Below, piece by piece: positions 33,724 to 42,407 of a stretch of 64,000 nt of DNA (within the stretch, counting starts at the first letter, position 1; every line of letters starts with the position of its first letter). Origin of the DNA: Desulfobacterium sp. (GTDB lineage: Bacteria > Desulfobacterota > Desulfobacteria > Desulfobacterales > Desulfobacteraceae); assembly GCA_016342325.1 (NCBI GenBank), contig JAEINR010000004.1:62001-126000 (forward strand), written 5' to 3'. A program made the position numbers and the translations under genes. The notes below the pieces were generated by a model that was given only the letters and a program-made list of their open reading frames with translations, was not told where the DNA came from and ran no database searches.

Positions 33724-35046
33724 TTAACCGCCCATTACGGAAAGTTCATCCGAAACAGTGGGTTGGGGGGTGTCAAAGAAAAACTTATCTTCCCCAAATG
33801 CCGGTCTCAGTTGATCCAGCCAGATGGCTTTGTCGTCATACTCGGCAAAGAAAGGCTGTTTTACCCATTCTGGATTTCTTGCCTGGACAAAGCTCAATAT
33901 CATCACCTTTTTTCCATTGATTTCGGTGATGCCGTCCAGCTTTACCTTGCCTGGAGAGGCTGACATGCTGGGCCCCCGGACCGTTCGTGCGATTCCGCTC
34001 ACATGGCTGTAGGCCTCCCTGTAGAGTTTCCAGGCCTTGACAAGGGGTAGGGAGAAATAGCTCTGGGCGCCGGTGTTGCGGGCAACAAACATGTAGTATG
34101 GAACGATACCAAGGTTTACCTGGGTTTTCCACATTTGGGACCATATGTCTGCTTCAGCATTGATCTTGTTCAGGACTGGGGACTGGCTCCGGATCACGGC
34201 GCCGGTTTTCCGGATTGCCGAGATCGCCCTTTCGCATGCTTCGGTTGAGAGTTCCCTTGGGTGGTTGATGTGGGACATGATGGAGAGGTGGATGCCGGCA
34301 TCGGTTATTTTCTTGAATAGCTCGAGGAGCTCGGGTGAATCCCTGTCCGTTAAATAGCGGTAGGGCCAGAACGAGAGGGTCTTGGTGCCGATCCGGATGG
34401 TCTTGATGGTTGTGATTTTTGCATCGAGCAGGGCGTTGACGTAGATGGAGAAGAGCTTTGCGCTCATGATCATGGGGTCTCCACCGGTGAACAGGATGTC
34501 GGTCACTTCAGGATGCGCCTTGACGTAGCGGACCATGGTGTCTGCGTCTTTCGTGGCAAACCGTTGGCCTTCCATGCCCGTGAACTGGGGCCAACGGAAA
34601 CAGAAGGTACAGTAGGCGTGGCAGGTCTGGCCCTGGGTGGGAAAGAAAAGTATGGTCTCCCGGTACTTGTGCTGGATGCCGTGGACCTTTTTATTGTCAA
34701 GCATGGGAACGTTCTTGTCCATCTGCCCTGCCGGATGGGGGTTCAATGAGAGGCGTATGCGGTTGGCCTCCATGGCTGTTTTCTCCACTGAAGCTCCGGA
34801 GTTGAGCAGGGTGGCCATGGTGTTGAACTGGTCCGGCGCGAGCATGGCCTTTTGGGGGAAATTGAGGATGAACATGGGGTCGTTCTCAAAATCGTCCCAG
34901 TTTATCAGCTCGTTGACCACGTAGTTGTTGGTCTTAAAGGGAAGAACGCTTCCCACGACGCGTATGTTAAAAAGCTGAGCGTCGCTCAGGCGGTTCAACC
35001 AGGGAATGCTTCCCAGGTTTTTGATGGTGTAGGGCTTGTAGTTCAT
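33724..35046 (-). CDS. KamA-family radical SAM protein (aminomutase-like)
   Basis: A 440-residue radical SAM enzyme with the CxxxCxxC cluster at C142, C146 and C149 (CHAYCTFC) and the glycine motif FTGGDPM. It is related to lysine 2,3-aminomutase, which moves an amino group using AdoMet, a [4Fe-4S] cluster and PLP. The C-terminal segment ARTVRGPSMSASPGKVKLDG differs from the classic PLP-lysine region of KamA (GHTTGYAVP), so it belongs to a side subfamily and the substrate is uncertain. No ablB-like acetyltransferase lies nearby. A GGGAGT site precedes the ATG. A MarR regulator is downstream. Confidence 0.85.
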   Translation of the reverse strand: MNYKPYTIKNLGSIPWLNRLSDAQLFNIRVVGSVLPFKTNNYVVNELINWDDFENDPMFILNFPQKAMLAPDQFNTMATLLNSGASVEKTAMEANRIRLSLNPHPAGQMDKNVPMLDNKKVHGIQHKYRETILFFPTQGQTCHAYCTFCFRWPQFTGMEGQRFATKDADTMVRYVKAHPEVTDILFTGGDPMIMSAKLFSIYVNALLDAKITTIKTIRIGTKTLSFWPYRYLTDRDSPELLELFKKITDAGIHLSIMSHINHPRELSTEACERAISAIRKTGAVIRSQSPVLNKINAEADIWSQMWKTQVNLGIVPYYMFVARNTGAQSYFSLPLVKAWKLYREAYSHVSGIARTVRGPSMSASPGKVKLDGITEINGKKVMILSFVQARNPEWVKQPFFAEYDDKAIWLDQLRPAFGEDKFFFDTPQPTVSDELSVMGG

Positions 35047-35147
35047 AAGGACTCCCTATGTTTATGATGTGTCATTCATGTCTTTATCCAGGTTACAGCC
35101 CGAAATTGTAGCGGTCTTGGGCTGTCGTAGTAGAAGGAATTTGTATC

Positions 35148-35206
35148 GTGTCCAAACTAATCTTATATTTTTAGCATAAAATTAGTTTGGACACAATGGT
35201 TTTTTT
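35148..35206. promoter_or_regulatory. 14-bp inverted repeat with T-run
   Basis: GTGTCCAAACTAAT and ATTAGTTTGGACAC are perfect complements separated by 19 nt, followed by a run of eight T on the plus strand. No gene lies in 35047-35377. It could be an operator for the kamA-like gene, a terminator for a missing plus-strand gene, or a small mobile repeat. Confidence 0.55.
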
Positions 35207-35257
35207 TGGGTCCGAACGCGTACAGAGCGGCAATGTGTCTATTTCTAATAAGGTATT

Positions 35258-35287
35258 CCTAGTCTATACAATATATCATAGACTAGG
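35258..35287. promoter_or_regulatory. 10-bp inverted repeat
   Basis: CCTAGTCTAT and ATAGACTAGG are perfect complements around ACAATATATC. It is AT-rich, about 210 bp before the kamA-like start codon. An operator is one possibility. Confidence 0.5.
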
Positions 35288-35342
35288 TTGTCTGGTGAAC
35301 ATGGGCAAGTCGCTGCCAGGGACCGGGGCTTTTTGAAGGAGA

Positions 35343-35371
35343 AAGAACAGACCCGAAACGGGCCTGTTCTT
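35343..35371 (-). terminator. Stem-loop after the Cys-cluster gene
   Basis: AAGAACAG-A-CCCG and CGGG-C-CTGTTCTT form a 12-bp stem with an AAA loop, 6 bp from the stop codon of the minus-strand gene. A pyrimidine-rich stretch follows on the minus strand. Confidence 0.65.
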
Positions 35372-35377
35372 GACAGG

Positions 35378-35809
35378 CTAATCGCTTGAGGTGGAGGGGT
35401 AGGTGGCGTCGAGTTTCGCGACTTCCCGGGCTACGATTTTTTTGAGAGCATCCTCGGGAGCATCCGGTTTCATTCCCTCGCAGGCGCGGGACATGGCGCT
35501 CCAGTTTTCCGGGTTTTTGACAATGGTCCGCAAAAAGGGCCAGGCCCTGCACATATAGGGTTTTACAGGATGGATGGTGCAGTTTTTGTCGAAAAAGATA
35601 CAGCAGCCGTCATCGCCCTGGGTCAGCACCAGCCGGGTGCCGGATCGGTCGCAGTAGCGTGCCATAAACGTCCCGGTATCGCAATTGACAAAGTCTGCGA
35701 TCCTTTTGACATCCGCCTCATCCACATAGGTTCCACCAAACCCGGAGCAGCACTCGCCGCACTGGGTGCAGTGGAAAATATCATCACTGGTTGTAAACTC
35801 AGATTCCAC
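35378..35809 (-). CDS. YkgJ-family cysteine-cluster protein
   Basis: A 143-residue protein with CTQCGECC near the N-terminus, then GCCIFFDKNCTIHPVKPYMCRAWPF. This is the YkgJ (CxxCGxCC) zinc/iron chelatase-like family; biochemical function is poorly known. I start at GTG 35809 (VESEFTTSDD), with GGAGGG 5 nt upstream; it overlaps the recR stop by 11 nt. The ATG at 35851 would overlap recR further and lacks an RBS. It is the last gene of the recR-ybaB-dnaX group. Confidence 0.82.
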   Translation of the reverse strand: MESEFTTSDDIFHCTQCGECCSGFGGTYVDEADVKRIADFVNCDTGTFMARYCDRSGTRLVLTQGDDGCCIFFDKNCTIHPVKPYMCRAWPFLRTIVKNPENWSAMSRACEGMKPDAPEDALKKIVAREVAKLDATYPSTSSD

Positions 35810-36398
35810 GTCGTCCCTCCATGGCCCGTTGCATGGTGACCTGATCCACATATTGAAGATCCCCGCCCATGGGAACTCCCGAGGCTATCCTGGTCACGTT
35901 CACGCCTTTTTTCTTCAGGTTGTCTGTAATGTACGAGGCGGTTGCCTCTCCTTCCACATCGGTTCCCGTGGCAATGATCACCTCGGTGACCGTCTTGGAA
36001 ACCGCCCGGGAAAAGAGCTCTTTTATCCTCAGCTCATCCGGGCCGATGCCGTCCATGGGTGAGAGGGCTCCCCCCAGAATATGGTAAAGACCCGAAAAAG
36101 CGCCTGACTTTTCTATGGCCACCATGTCTGTGGGATTTTCAACCACGCAGATGCTTGAGGGATCCCGGCTTGGATTACTGCAGATCCGGCATTCCTCCCG
36201 ATCGCTCAGGGAAAAGCAGGTAGCGCAGAGCCTGACCCGTTTTTTTAGCTCCAAAATGTCGCTGGAAAGGGTCTGGGCCTCGTGGTTCGGGGCGTGCAGG
36301 ATGTGGAGAGATAAACGCTCGGCCGTTCTCCTTCCTATCCCGGGAAGCCTGGACAGGCTTTTGATCAGGTTTAGAATGGATTCCGGATAATGGTTCAC
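35799..36398 (-). CDS. recR: Recombination protein RecR
   Basis: At 199 residues it is the standard RecR length. An N-terminal helix-hairpin-helix (LSRLPGIGRRTAERLSLHIL) is followed by the C4 zinc finger CATCFSLSDREECRIC and a Toprim domain (ICVVENPTDMVAIEKSG). It loads RecA onto gapped DNA together with RecO and RecF. It lies 4 bp downstream of ybaB, in the widely conserved dnaX-ybaB-recR order. Confidence 0.96.
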   Translation of the reverse strand: MNHYPESILNLIKSLSRLPGIGRRTAERLSLHILHAPNHEAQTLSSDILELKKRVRLCATCFSLSDREECRICSNPSRDPSSICVVENPTDMVAIEKSGAFSGLYHILGGALSPMDGIGPDELRIKELFSRAVSKTVTEVIIATGTDVEGEATASYITDNLKKKGVNVTRIASGVPMGGDLQYVDQVTMQRAMEGRRGI

Positions 36399-36402
36399 TG
36401 GG

Positions 36403-36714
36403 CTACATCATGCCTGGTATGTTCATGCCGCCGGTGAGTTTACCCATTTTGGAAGACACCATATCCTGGGATTTCTTCAGGGCGTCGTTGGTCGCGGCAA
36501 GGATAAGGTCCTGGAGCATTTCAATGTCTTCAGGATCGACCACTTCTTTTTCAAGGGTGATGGACTCGATCTTCTGACCGCCATTGGCGACGACCTTGAC
36601 CATGCCCCCGCCTGCCGTGGCTTCCACGGTTTCTTTAGCGAGGTCTTCCTGCATCTTGAGCATTTTTTTCTGAAGCTTCTGGGCCTGCTTCATCATGGTG
36701 TTCATATTATTCAT
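36403..36714 (-). CDS. ybaB: YbaB/EbfC nucleoid-associated protein
   Basis: A 103-residue protein with the YbaB pattern [20 protein letters not shown] at the N-terminus, then [15 protein letters not shown] and [20 protein letters not shown]. These proteins form a DNA-binding homodimer. It lies 11 bp after dnaX and 4 bp before recR, the expected context. Confidence 0.95.
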   Translation of the reverse strand: MNNMNTMMKQAQKLQKKMLKMQEDLAKETVEATAGGGMVKVVANGGQKIESITLEKEVVDPEDIEMLQDLILAATNDALKKSQDMVSSKMGKLTGGMNIPGMM

Positions 36715-36725
36715 GGTTGGCTCCT

Positions 36726-38516
36726 TTAGTTCAATTTTACATCAACGACAGTGCCGCTGAACAGCTTGATTGCATCGGCCACAAGGGGGTGGTTCAATAC
36801 TTCTTGTCTCAACTTTGCAGGGCTTTTCCCCTGTTCGCCGCTTTGTGGGGGGGCACAGTTGCCGACGATCTGCACCTTTAGTTTTTTCCCATAAAAGTCG
36901 TGGCAAATGGCCTCCAGTTCTGCCCGCTTGGATTCAATCCTGGAGCGTTCATAGGCCTTGCCATTGAATTCAATAACGATATCAGTATCTGAAATGTTTT
37001 GCAACCTGCCTTTGGAGAGGATCACTGACAGAACCGGCAGGGAGGTTGCAACTGTTTTCAAAAAAGTGTTCCAATCCCGGGATGGATTCCTGTTGGGAAC
37101 AGCCGGGAGTGCCTGGCTTGGTGGTACGGGTTCCCGGGTGTCATAAACGGGTGTTGCCTGGGGTTCTGAAATCCGTGTATTTCGGTCATCTTGGTTTGGT
37201 GTTGCCAGTGAGTTCGGGTGCCGGATGGGAGGCGCCGGAGATCCGTGGGGCATTGTTGGTTCACAGGGCGCAGGCTGATGCACGGGCTGCGGTGCAGGCT
37301 GATGCACGGGCTGCTGTGCCCCAGGAAGGCTTGTTCTGGTCTGGGCCGGTTCCTGGAAGTTTGGATCGTCCAGGCGTTTAGCAAGGCTGTTCAGCCGCTC
37401 TATCATCTCATCGATTTCAATTCCAGGCCGTATCTGAACGATCTTGAGGAGCACCATCTCCACGGCTGTCTTTGTGTGGGACGAAAATTTTACCAATGAC
37501 TCTTCGGTTAGAAGAATATTGAGGATCTGGTTGAGAAACGCCTGGGAGAGCGGGTTGGCAAGGGTGGCCATCCGTTCCCTGTCATGGTCTGAGATGTCGG
37601 TGGTGTTTTTTTCATTATTGCAGATCTTGATGACGGCAATGTTTCTGAAATGCCTGATAAGGGCGGCGTAGAAACGTTTCAGGTCAAGTCCCAGGTTGTG
37701 GACCCGGTTCACAAGGTCGAGAACGGTTGCCCCGTCGTTTTTGACCACCGCTTCTGCCAGGTCAAAGAAAATGGTCTTGTCGATGATTCCGAGGTTGTTC
37801 AGGATCTCTTCATGGGATATCTGTGCATGGTCGCTGCTGGAGAGTATTCTGTCCAGAAGGCTCAACGAGTCCCGCATGGATCCGTCAGCCTCGCCTGCCA
37901 GAAGATCGCAGCTTTCCTGGGTGAGGTGAAAATCCTCGGCCTCGCTCAGTTTTTTAAGATGGGCTGAAATATGGGGCAGGGTTATCCTTCCGAGATCGTG
38001 GCGCTGGCAACGGGAAAGGATGGTCACCGGGATCTTGTGGACTTCAGTGGTGGCAAATATGAAGAGAACGTGGTCCGGCGGTTCTTCCAGGGTCTTTAAT
38101 AATGCATTAAAGGCGGCCGTGCTGAGCATGTGGACTTCGTCAATGATGTAGATCTTGAACTTGGAGGAGGATGGCATGTAGGTGACATTCTCTCGGAGTT
38201 CTCTGATCTGGTCCACGCTGTTGTTGGAGGCGCCGTCAATTTCGAACACATCGGCGGCATTGCCCGAGGTGATGCTGGTGCACGATTTGCATTGGTTGCA
38301 GGGAGAGGGGGTTGGGCCTTGGCTGCAGTTCATCGCTTTGGCGAGGATACGAGCGATGGTTGTCTTGCCTGTTCCTCTGGGACCGGTCAGTAAAATGGCA
38401 TGGGCCACACGATCCGATGAGATGGCATTGGTCAGGGTGGTGGTGACATGGGCCTGTCCGATAACGTCTTCAAAGGATTGGGGTCTGTATTTAAGGGCTA
38501 GGACTCGGTATGACAT
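36726..38516 (-). CDS. dnaX: DNA polymerase III subunit tau/gamma
   Basis: This clamp-loader ATPase of about 596 residues has Walker [10 protein letters not shown], the zinc Cys set ([16 protein letters not shown]), a DEVH box and the sensor SRCQRHDL. A Pro/Gln-rich linker carries short direct repeats ([13 protein letters not shown]), then a C-terminal domain. The start is the ATG at 38516 ([15 protein letters not shown]), the canonical N-terminus. The frame continues upstream to 38585, but that part runs into the tRNA-Ser and is not coding. I did not identify a programmed frameshift site. Confidence 0.95.
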   Translation of the reverse strand: MSYRVLALKYRPQSFEDVIGQAHVTTTLTNAISSDRVAHAILLTGPRGTGKTTIARILAKAMNCSQGPTPSPCNQCKSCTSITSGNAADVFEIDGASNNSVDQIRELRENVTYMPSSSKFKIYIIDEVHMLSTAAFNALLKTLEEPPDHVLFIFATTEVHKIPVTILSRCQRHDLGRITLPHISAHLKKLSEAEDFHLTQESCDLLAGEADGSMRDSLSLLDRILSSSDHAQISHEEILNNLGIIDKTIFFDLAEAVVKNDGATVLDLVNRVHNLGLDLKRFYAALIRHFRNIAVIKICNNEKNTTDISDHDRERMATLANPLSQAFLNQILNILLTEESLVKFSSHTKTAVEMVLLKIVQIRPGIEIDEMIERLNSLAKRLDDPNFQEPAQTRTSLPGAQQPVHQPAPQPVHQPAPCEPTMPHGSPAPPIRHPNSLATPNQDDRNTRISEPQATPVYDTREPVPPSQALPAVPNRNPSRDWNTFLKTVATSLPVLSVILSKGRLQNISDTDIVIEFNGKAYERSRIESKRAELEAICHDFYGKKLKVQIVGNCAPPQSGEQGKSPAKLRQEVLNHPLVADAIKLFSGTVVDVKLN

Positions 38517-38540
38517 TTTACCTGGATAGAAAAATAAGGA

Positions 38541-38628
38541 TGGCGGAGAGAGAGAGATTCGAACTCTCGGTACCTTGCAGTACACACGCTTTCCAGGCGT
38601 GCACCTTCAGCCACTCGGTCATCTCTCC
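38541..38628 (-). tRNA. tRNA-Ser (anticodon GGA)
   Basis: An 88-nt minus-strand cloverleaf with a long variable arm. The acceptor stem GGAGAGA pairs with TCTCTCC, with discriminator G and encoded CCA. The anticodon loop CTGGAAA gives GGA. The T-arm is GAGAG-TTCGAAT-CTCTC. It sits 24 bp upstream of dnaX. Confidence 0.96.
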
Positions 38629-38673
38629 GCAGTAACAACGACTCAAATCTTATATATCGATTCGATTTCAGAG

Positions 38674-39396
38674 TCAAGCATTAAACATACAGTTCATCTC
38701 TTTTGTTGAATTTTTCTTTGAATCCTGGAGAAAGAGGGGAGGCAAGACCGTGAAACTCGGGTGTTGGTTCTTGATGCCCGTCAGGATCACGCGCTTTGCC
38801 GATCCGTCTATTTGGGTGTGGACAAAGCGTGCCGTTCCCGGCCCCATGCTGTTTTGCTCCATTCCCTGCATCAGCTCTCCCAGGCGGTCGGCCGGGAAGA
38901 TGATGATGAAACGGCCGCCGGGGGTAAGAATCCGTGCTGTCGTTTCCAGAAGCCCTGCCAGGGTCAGCTCTATTTCATGGCGGGCAATGGCCTTTTGCGG
39001 GTCCGGGTTGATTCTGCCGCTCTTCTTTTTCTTGTAGGGCGGATTGGTGATCACAAGATCGACGCAACCGCCCAGGTCGGAAGGCCCAAGGGTGCGTATG
39101 TCTTTTGTGAGGATGGAAATCCTTCCGGATACCCTGTTCTCCGCCATGTTTTTCCGGGCAAGGGTTGCAAGCTCCTCCTGGAGCTCAATGCCGGTTATCC
39201 GGGTTTCGGGATATCTGTGGGACAGGATCAGGGGCATGATGCCGCAGCCGGTTCCAAGATCCACGATCCTTTCTCCTGGCTGGGGGGGTGCGTGGGCCGC
39301 AAGAATCACCGGATCCACGGAAAAACGGTAACCGTTTTCAGGCTGGGACACGCTGATGGCGTTGTTGAAAAAATGTTCAGTTGTGTAGGGCGGCAA
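38674..39396 (-). CDS. TrmN6-like tRNA(1)Val (adenine37-N6)-methyltransferase
   Basis: A 240-residue class I methyltransferase with SAM motif I VDLGTGCGIMPLIL and catalytic motif IV LVITNPPYKK, characteristic of N6-adenine methylation. The N-terminal FRFSVDP-like segment (YRFSVDPVILAAHA) and size match the YfiC/TrmN6 family. A different nucleic-acid or protein target cannot be excluded. The start overlaps the end of the DUF721 gene by 20 nt, so translation is coupled. Confidence 0.82.
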   Translation of the reverse strand: MPPYTTEHFFNNAISVSQPENGYRFSVDPVILAAHAPPQPGERIVDLGTGCGIMPLILSHRYPETRITGIELQEELATLARKNMAENRVSGRISILTKDIRTLGPSDLGGCVDLVITNPPYKKKKSGRINPDPQKAIARHEIELTLAGLLETTARILTPGGRFIIIFPADRLGELMQGMEQNSMGPGTARFVHTQIDGSAKRVILTGIKNQHPSFTVLPPLFLQDSKKNSTKEMNCMFNA

Positions 39397-39688
39397 TTTT
39401 GAATCTAAGCTCTTTTATCAGGGGGCGTCCCAGGGCCAGGTTGAGGTTGGTGTGGAGATCCTGCTGGATGAACCTTAGCTGCTGGAGCCACACACTGCTT
39501 GAAACATGGACGATCAAGGTGCCGTCCCTAAAAGTGCCCGGCTTGGCGTTCTGGGCAACGCCTTCCCCCACGGCCTGGTCCCACAGGGCCCAGATTTGGG
39601 TCATGTCCGTGTCCGAACTTGGCCGGAAATTGTCAAGGGCCTTGTCCAGGATGTTACTGATGTGTGTGAGTTTCTTTTTTTTTTTCAT
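39377..39688 (-). CDS. DUF721/DciA-like protein
   Basis: A 103-residue protein from the ATG at 39688 (M followed by five Lys). It has the DUF721 pattern IWALWDQAVGEGVAQNAKPG, then GTLIVHVSSSVWLQQLRFIQ. The family includes DciA, which loads the replicative helicase in many bacteria; short stand-alone forms like this are of less certain function. A TTG 36 bp upstream would extend it, with no better RBS. Confidence 0.8.
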   Translation of the reverse strand: MKKKKKLTHISNILDKALDNFRPSSDTDMTQIWALWDQAVGEGVAQNAKPGTFRDGTLIVHVSSSVWLQQLRFIQQDLHTNLNLALGRPLIKELRFKIAALHN

Positions 39689-39777
39689 GTCCCTATAAGT
39701 ACCATCGACCCTGGCAGGGGTCAATGGGGCAATCCATGATAAAGCGTTTCATTGCCCAGAGATCTTGCCGGGATCTT

Positions 39778-39802
39778 GCCGGGCCCTGGGGCAGGGCCCG
39801 GC
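39778..39802. terminator. Perfect 11-bp hairpin after the acyl-CoA synthetase
   Basis: GCCGGGCCCTG-GGG-CAGGGCCCGGC ends 8 bp from the stop codon of the minus-strand gene. The T-rich run is on the plus side, so minus-strand termination would depend on the hairpin alone. A small tandem GATCTTGCCGG repeat adjoins it. Confidence 0.5.
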
Positions 39803-39810
39803 TGTTGTTT

Positions 39811-41457
39811 TTATTTGTATTGGGTTCGGATCACTTTTTTATCCAGTTTGCCAACCCCTGTTTTTGCAATGGTATCAACAAAGAAGATCTTGTCCGGGAT
39901 CCCGTATTTGGGAAGGTTTCCCTGTTCGTGCTGGTCCACGAATGTCTGTTTCAGCTCATCCCCAAGGTCTTTGCCCTTGTATGCGTCCTGGAGCACCACA
40001 AGGACGATGGGTCGCTCCCCCCACTTGTCGTCGGGAATGCCGATGGCCGCAGCTTCGCTCACGGCAGGGTGTCGGCTGGCAATGTCCTCAAGTTCCAGGG
40101 ACGAGACCCACTCGCCGCCGGTCTTGATCACATCCTTTAACCGGTCCGTTACCTTGAGATACCCTTCGGCATCGATGTTGCCTATGTCTCCGGTGTGGAG
40201 CCATCCGCCTTCCCACAGCTCTTCGCTCTTTTTCGGATTTTTCAGGTAGCCCTGGGTGAGCCAGGGAGTTCTGGCAACCACTTCCCCTGTCTGCACCCCG
40301 TCATGGGGAACTGGTTTTCCCATGGGATCGATGATCTCAAGATCCACGAGAGGAATGGGCAGGCCGGTCTTGCACCGGATGTCGATGAGCTTCTCCTCGT
40401 CCCAGTCAACCATGTGGGGCTTGATGTGGGCCACGGTGAGAAGGGGGCAGGTCTCGGACATGCCATAGGCGGAGTAGAGGTTGATATTTGCCTTGAGGGC
40501 CGCGGCGCACAGTCCCCTTGGAAGGGCTGATCCACCGATGACCACCTTCCAGGCCGACAGGTCCGTTGTTTCCATCACAGGCGAGTTGACCAGCATGTGG
40601 ATGATGGTGGGAACGCAGTGGGAAAAAGTCACCTTTTCCGTGGTGACGAGCTTCAGGATCATAGGGGGCTCGTATTTTCCCGGATAGACCTGGCGGTTGC
40701 CGAGCATGGTGAACAGATAGGGCATGCCCCAGGCATGGACGTGGAACATGGGGGTCAGGGGCATGTAAACGTCCCCGGAGGTCATCACGGCCTGGGACTC
40801 GTAGGCGCACAACCCGGTCATGAGGCCAAAGGTGTGCAGCACGATCTGTCGGTGGCTGAAGTAGACGCCCTTGGGGTTGCCCGTGGTGCCGGAGGTGTAA
40901 AAGGTGGTCGCCATTGCGTTTTCATCGAAATCCGGAAAGTCGTAGGTCTCTTTCTGGTCGCAAAGCAGGGTCTCGTAGTCCGTTGCAAACTCGATGGCTG
41001 TTTTGGGATCTTCCCCGTTTTCCCGGATGAGGACGATCTTTTTCACGGTTTCGATCTTGTCCATGATGGGCTCAAGCAGGGGAACCAGTTCCGAATTGAC
41101 CAGGATGACATCATCCTCAGCATGGTTGATGGTATAGAGGAGTTGTTCCGGGGAAAGGCGTATATGAACCGTGTGGAGCACAGCCCCCATCATGGGAACG
41201 GCAAAATAGCACTCAAGGTACCGGTGGCTGTCGTAGTCCATGACAGCCACGGTGTCTCCTTGTTTTACGCCGAGTTTCTCAAGACCGTGGGCAAGCTGTG
41301 CCACCCGCTTGTGAAAATCCCGGTAGGTGTATCGCATCTGGTCCCTGTAGATGATCTCCTGGTCCGGGGAACGCACAAGGGAGTTGCCCAAAAGACTCTT
41401 TATCAGTAACGGATAGGAATAGGCTGATTCGCTCTGCTCGATGATCTTTACACCCAT
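39811..41457 (-). CDS. Long/medium-chain acyl-CoA synthetase
   Basis: A 548-residue ANL-superfamily enzyme that activates a carboxylic acid to acyl-AMP and then acyl-CoA. It has the P-loop TTFYTSGTTGNPKGVYF, motif YGMSETCPLL, LHTGDIGNIDAEGYLKVTDR and the C-terminal catalytic Lys region (KTGVGKLDKK). The overall pattern fits fatty-acyl-CoA ligases of the AlkK type rather than acetyl-CoA synthetase. It starts 34 bp after the 2Fe-2S gene on the same strand and may be the last gene of that transcript. Confidence 0.9.
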   Translation of the reverse strand: MGVKIIEQSESAYSYPLLIKSLLGNSLVRSPDQEIIYRDQMRYTYRDFHKRVAQLAHGLEKLGVKQGDTVAVMDYDSHRYLECYFAVPMMGAVLHTVHIRLSPEQLLYTINHAEDDVILVNSELVPLLEPIMDKIETVKKIVLIRENGEDPKTAIEFATDYETLLCDQKETYDFPDFDENAMATTFYTSGTTGNPKGVYFSHRQIVLHTFGLMTGLCAYESQAVMTSGDVYMPLTPMFHVHAWGMPYLFTMLGNRQVYPGKYEPPMILKLVTTEKVTFSHCVPTIIHMLVNSPVMETTDLSAWKVVIGGSALPRGLCAAALKANINLYSAYGMSETCPLLTVAHIKPHMVDWDEEKLIDIRCKTGLPIPLVDLEIIDPMGKPVPHDGVQTGEVVARTPWLTQGYLKNPKKSEELWEGGWLHTGDIGNIDAEGYLKVTDRLKDVIKTGGEWVSSLELEDIASRHPAVSEAAAIGIPDDKWGERPIVLVVLQDAYKGKDLGDELKQTFVDQHEQGNLPKYGIPDKIFFVDTIAKTGVGKLDKKVIRTQYK

Positions 41458-41491
41458 AATCGGATTCTCCTCTATATAAGGTTAGTAAATC

Positions 41492-41860
41492 TTACCCCTT
41501 TCCCAAAGCAAAGTCGGTCTGGACTTCTCCTTTCAGAACATGGCGCCTGAAAACCTGGCGGGTCCGGTTCTGGTCCATCTCCTTGTATACAATGGGTTCT
41601 TCTCCAATGATCTCCACGGTGAGGTTGGGCTCGCTGCTGCACATGCCCAGGCAGCCTGCGGCCACGATCTTGATATCCCCTCTCTTTGATTCCGCCTTCT
41701 CCTCAAGAAGGGTGTTCATGACTTGCCTTGCCCCTGCCGCGATTCCGCAGGTTCCCATGTGGACCGTGAGTTTGGCGATGGTCTCTCCTCCCCTTAAGGC
41801 GGCGTCCTGGGAGGTTTTTTCCTTTATCTGTTTCAGATCTTCTACTGTAAGTTTTGCCAT
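41492..41860 (-). CDS. Thioredoxin-like [2Fe-2S] ferredoxin (HndB-like)
   Basis: A 122-residue protein with the Trx-like ferredoxin pattern: HMGTCGIAAGARQVM (C38), then VAAGCLGMCSSEP (C70, C74) and YKEMDQNRTRQVFRRHVLKG. Stand-alone proteins of this type (HndB, HymA-associated) accompany NADH-linked hydrogenases. It is the last gene of the cassette starting at 45611, lying 4 bp after the ATPase-domain gene. It probably carries electrons or senses redox state for the cassette. Confidence 0.85.
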   Translation of the reverse strand: MAKLTVEDLKQIKEKTSQDAALRGGETIAKLTVHMGTCGIAAGARQVMNTLLEEKAESKRGDIKIVAAGCLGMCSSEPNLTVEIIGEEPIVYKEMDQNRTRQVFRRHVLKGEVQTDFALGKG

Positions 41861-41864
41861 GGGG

Positions 41865-42404
41865 TTACTCCTTTCCCTGAATAAAGTCGTTTATGATCTC
41901 TTTTATCCGGGTGAGGACAAGGGGATTATCGAGCGCCAGGTCGTCAAGATCCTGCTTAAGCTCGGCCGTGTCCAGGTTGAAACTGTCCCGGAAAAGAATG
42001 TGATCATACTTTATACCAATATCTGGGAATCCTGCAATAAGAGTCGTGATTGTTTCTCCCATATTTCCCACAGGGGCCCTGTCCAGGTGGTCTGTCTCAA
42101 AGGTGGCCCAAAGGGTGGTGCCCTTGGATCTTTTGCTCTTGATTTCGAAATTGCCGTTGCACCGTTCTGCCGCGGCCTTGAACAGGGAGATGCCCATGCC
42201 CACCCGTCGGGTGGTTCGGGTGGTGACAAAGGGATCTGATACAGCAGCCACCATGTCAGGGGCCATGCCGCTTCCGTTGTCTGTGACAGTGATTTTGATG
42301 TGGGTGTCAAGGAAGGTTTCATCCACTTGGATGGTGATGCGGTCTGCCCCGGCCGTGATTCCGTTTTCGGCAAGGTCAAGGATGTGCAGTGACAGTTCCC
42401 TCAA
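41865..42404 (-). CDS. HATPase-domain protein (histidine kinase/anti-sigma-like)
   Basis: A 179-residue GHKL ATPase-domain protein with an N-box LHILDLAENGITAGA, G1 box VTDNGSGM and G2 region GMGISLFKAAAERC. It lacks a dimerisation/His domain, so it is not a complete kinase. About 60 residues follow the ATPase part. It lies 3 bp after the PHP-domain gene. Such proteins recur next to sensory hydrogenase-like genes in anaerobes. Confidence 0.82.
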   Translation of the reverse strand: MRELSLHILDLAENGITAGADRITIQVDETFLDTHIKITVTDNGSGMAPDMVAAVSDPFVTTRTTRRVGMGISLFKAAAERCNGNFEIKSKRSKGTTLWATFETDHLDRAPVGNMGETITTLIAGFPDIGIKYDHILFRDSFNLDTAELKQDLDDLALDNPLVLTRIKEIINDFIQGKE

Positions 42405-42407
42405 AAA

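Noticed and set aside
37240-37330. Tandem repeats that might be a CRISPR or minisatellite
   Set aside because: They encode the Pro/Gln/His linker repeats of DnaX; unit length and spacing are not CRISPR-like.
38517-38585. Upstream extension of dnaX (MYCKVPRVRISLSPP...)
   Set aside because: It lies in the tRNA-Ser gene; the canonical N-terminus [12 protein letters not shown] starts at 38516.
39689-39724. TTG start for the DUF721 protein
   Set aside because: The ATG at 39688 fits the family start better, and no stronger RBS supports the TTG.
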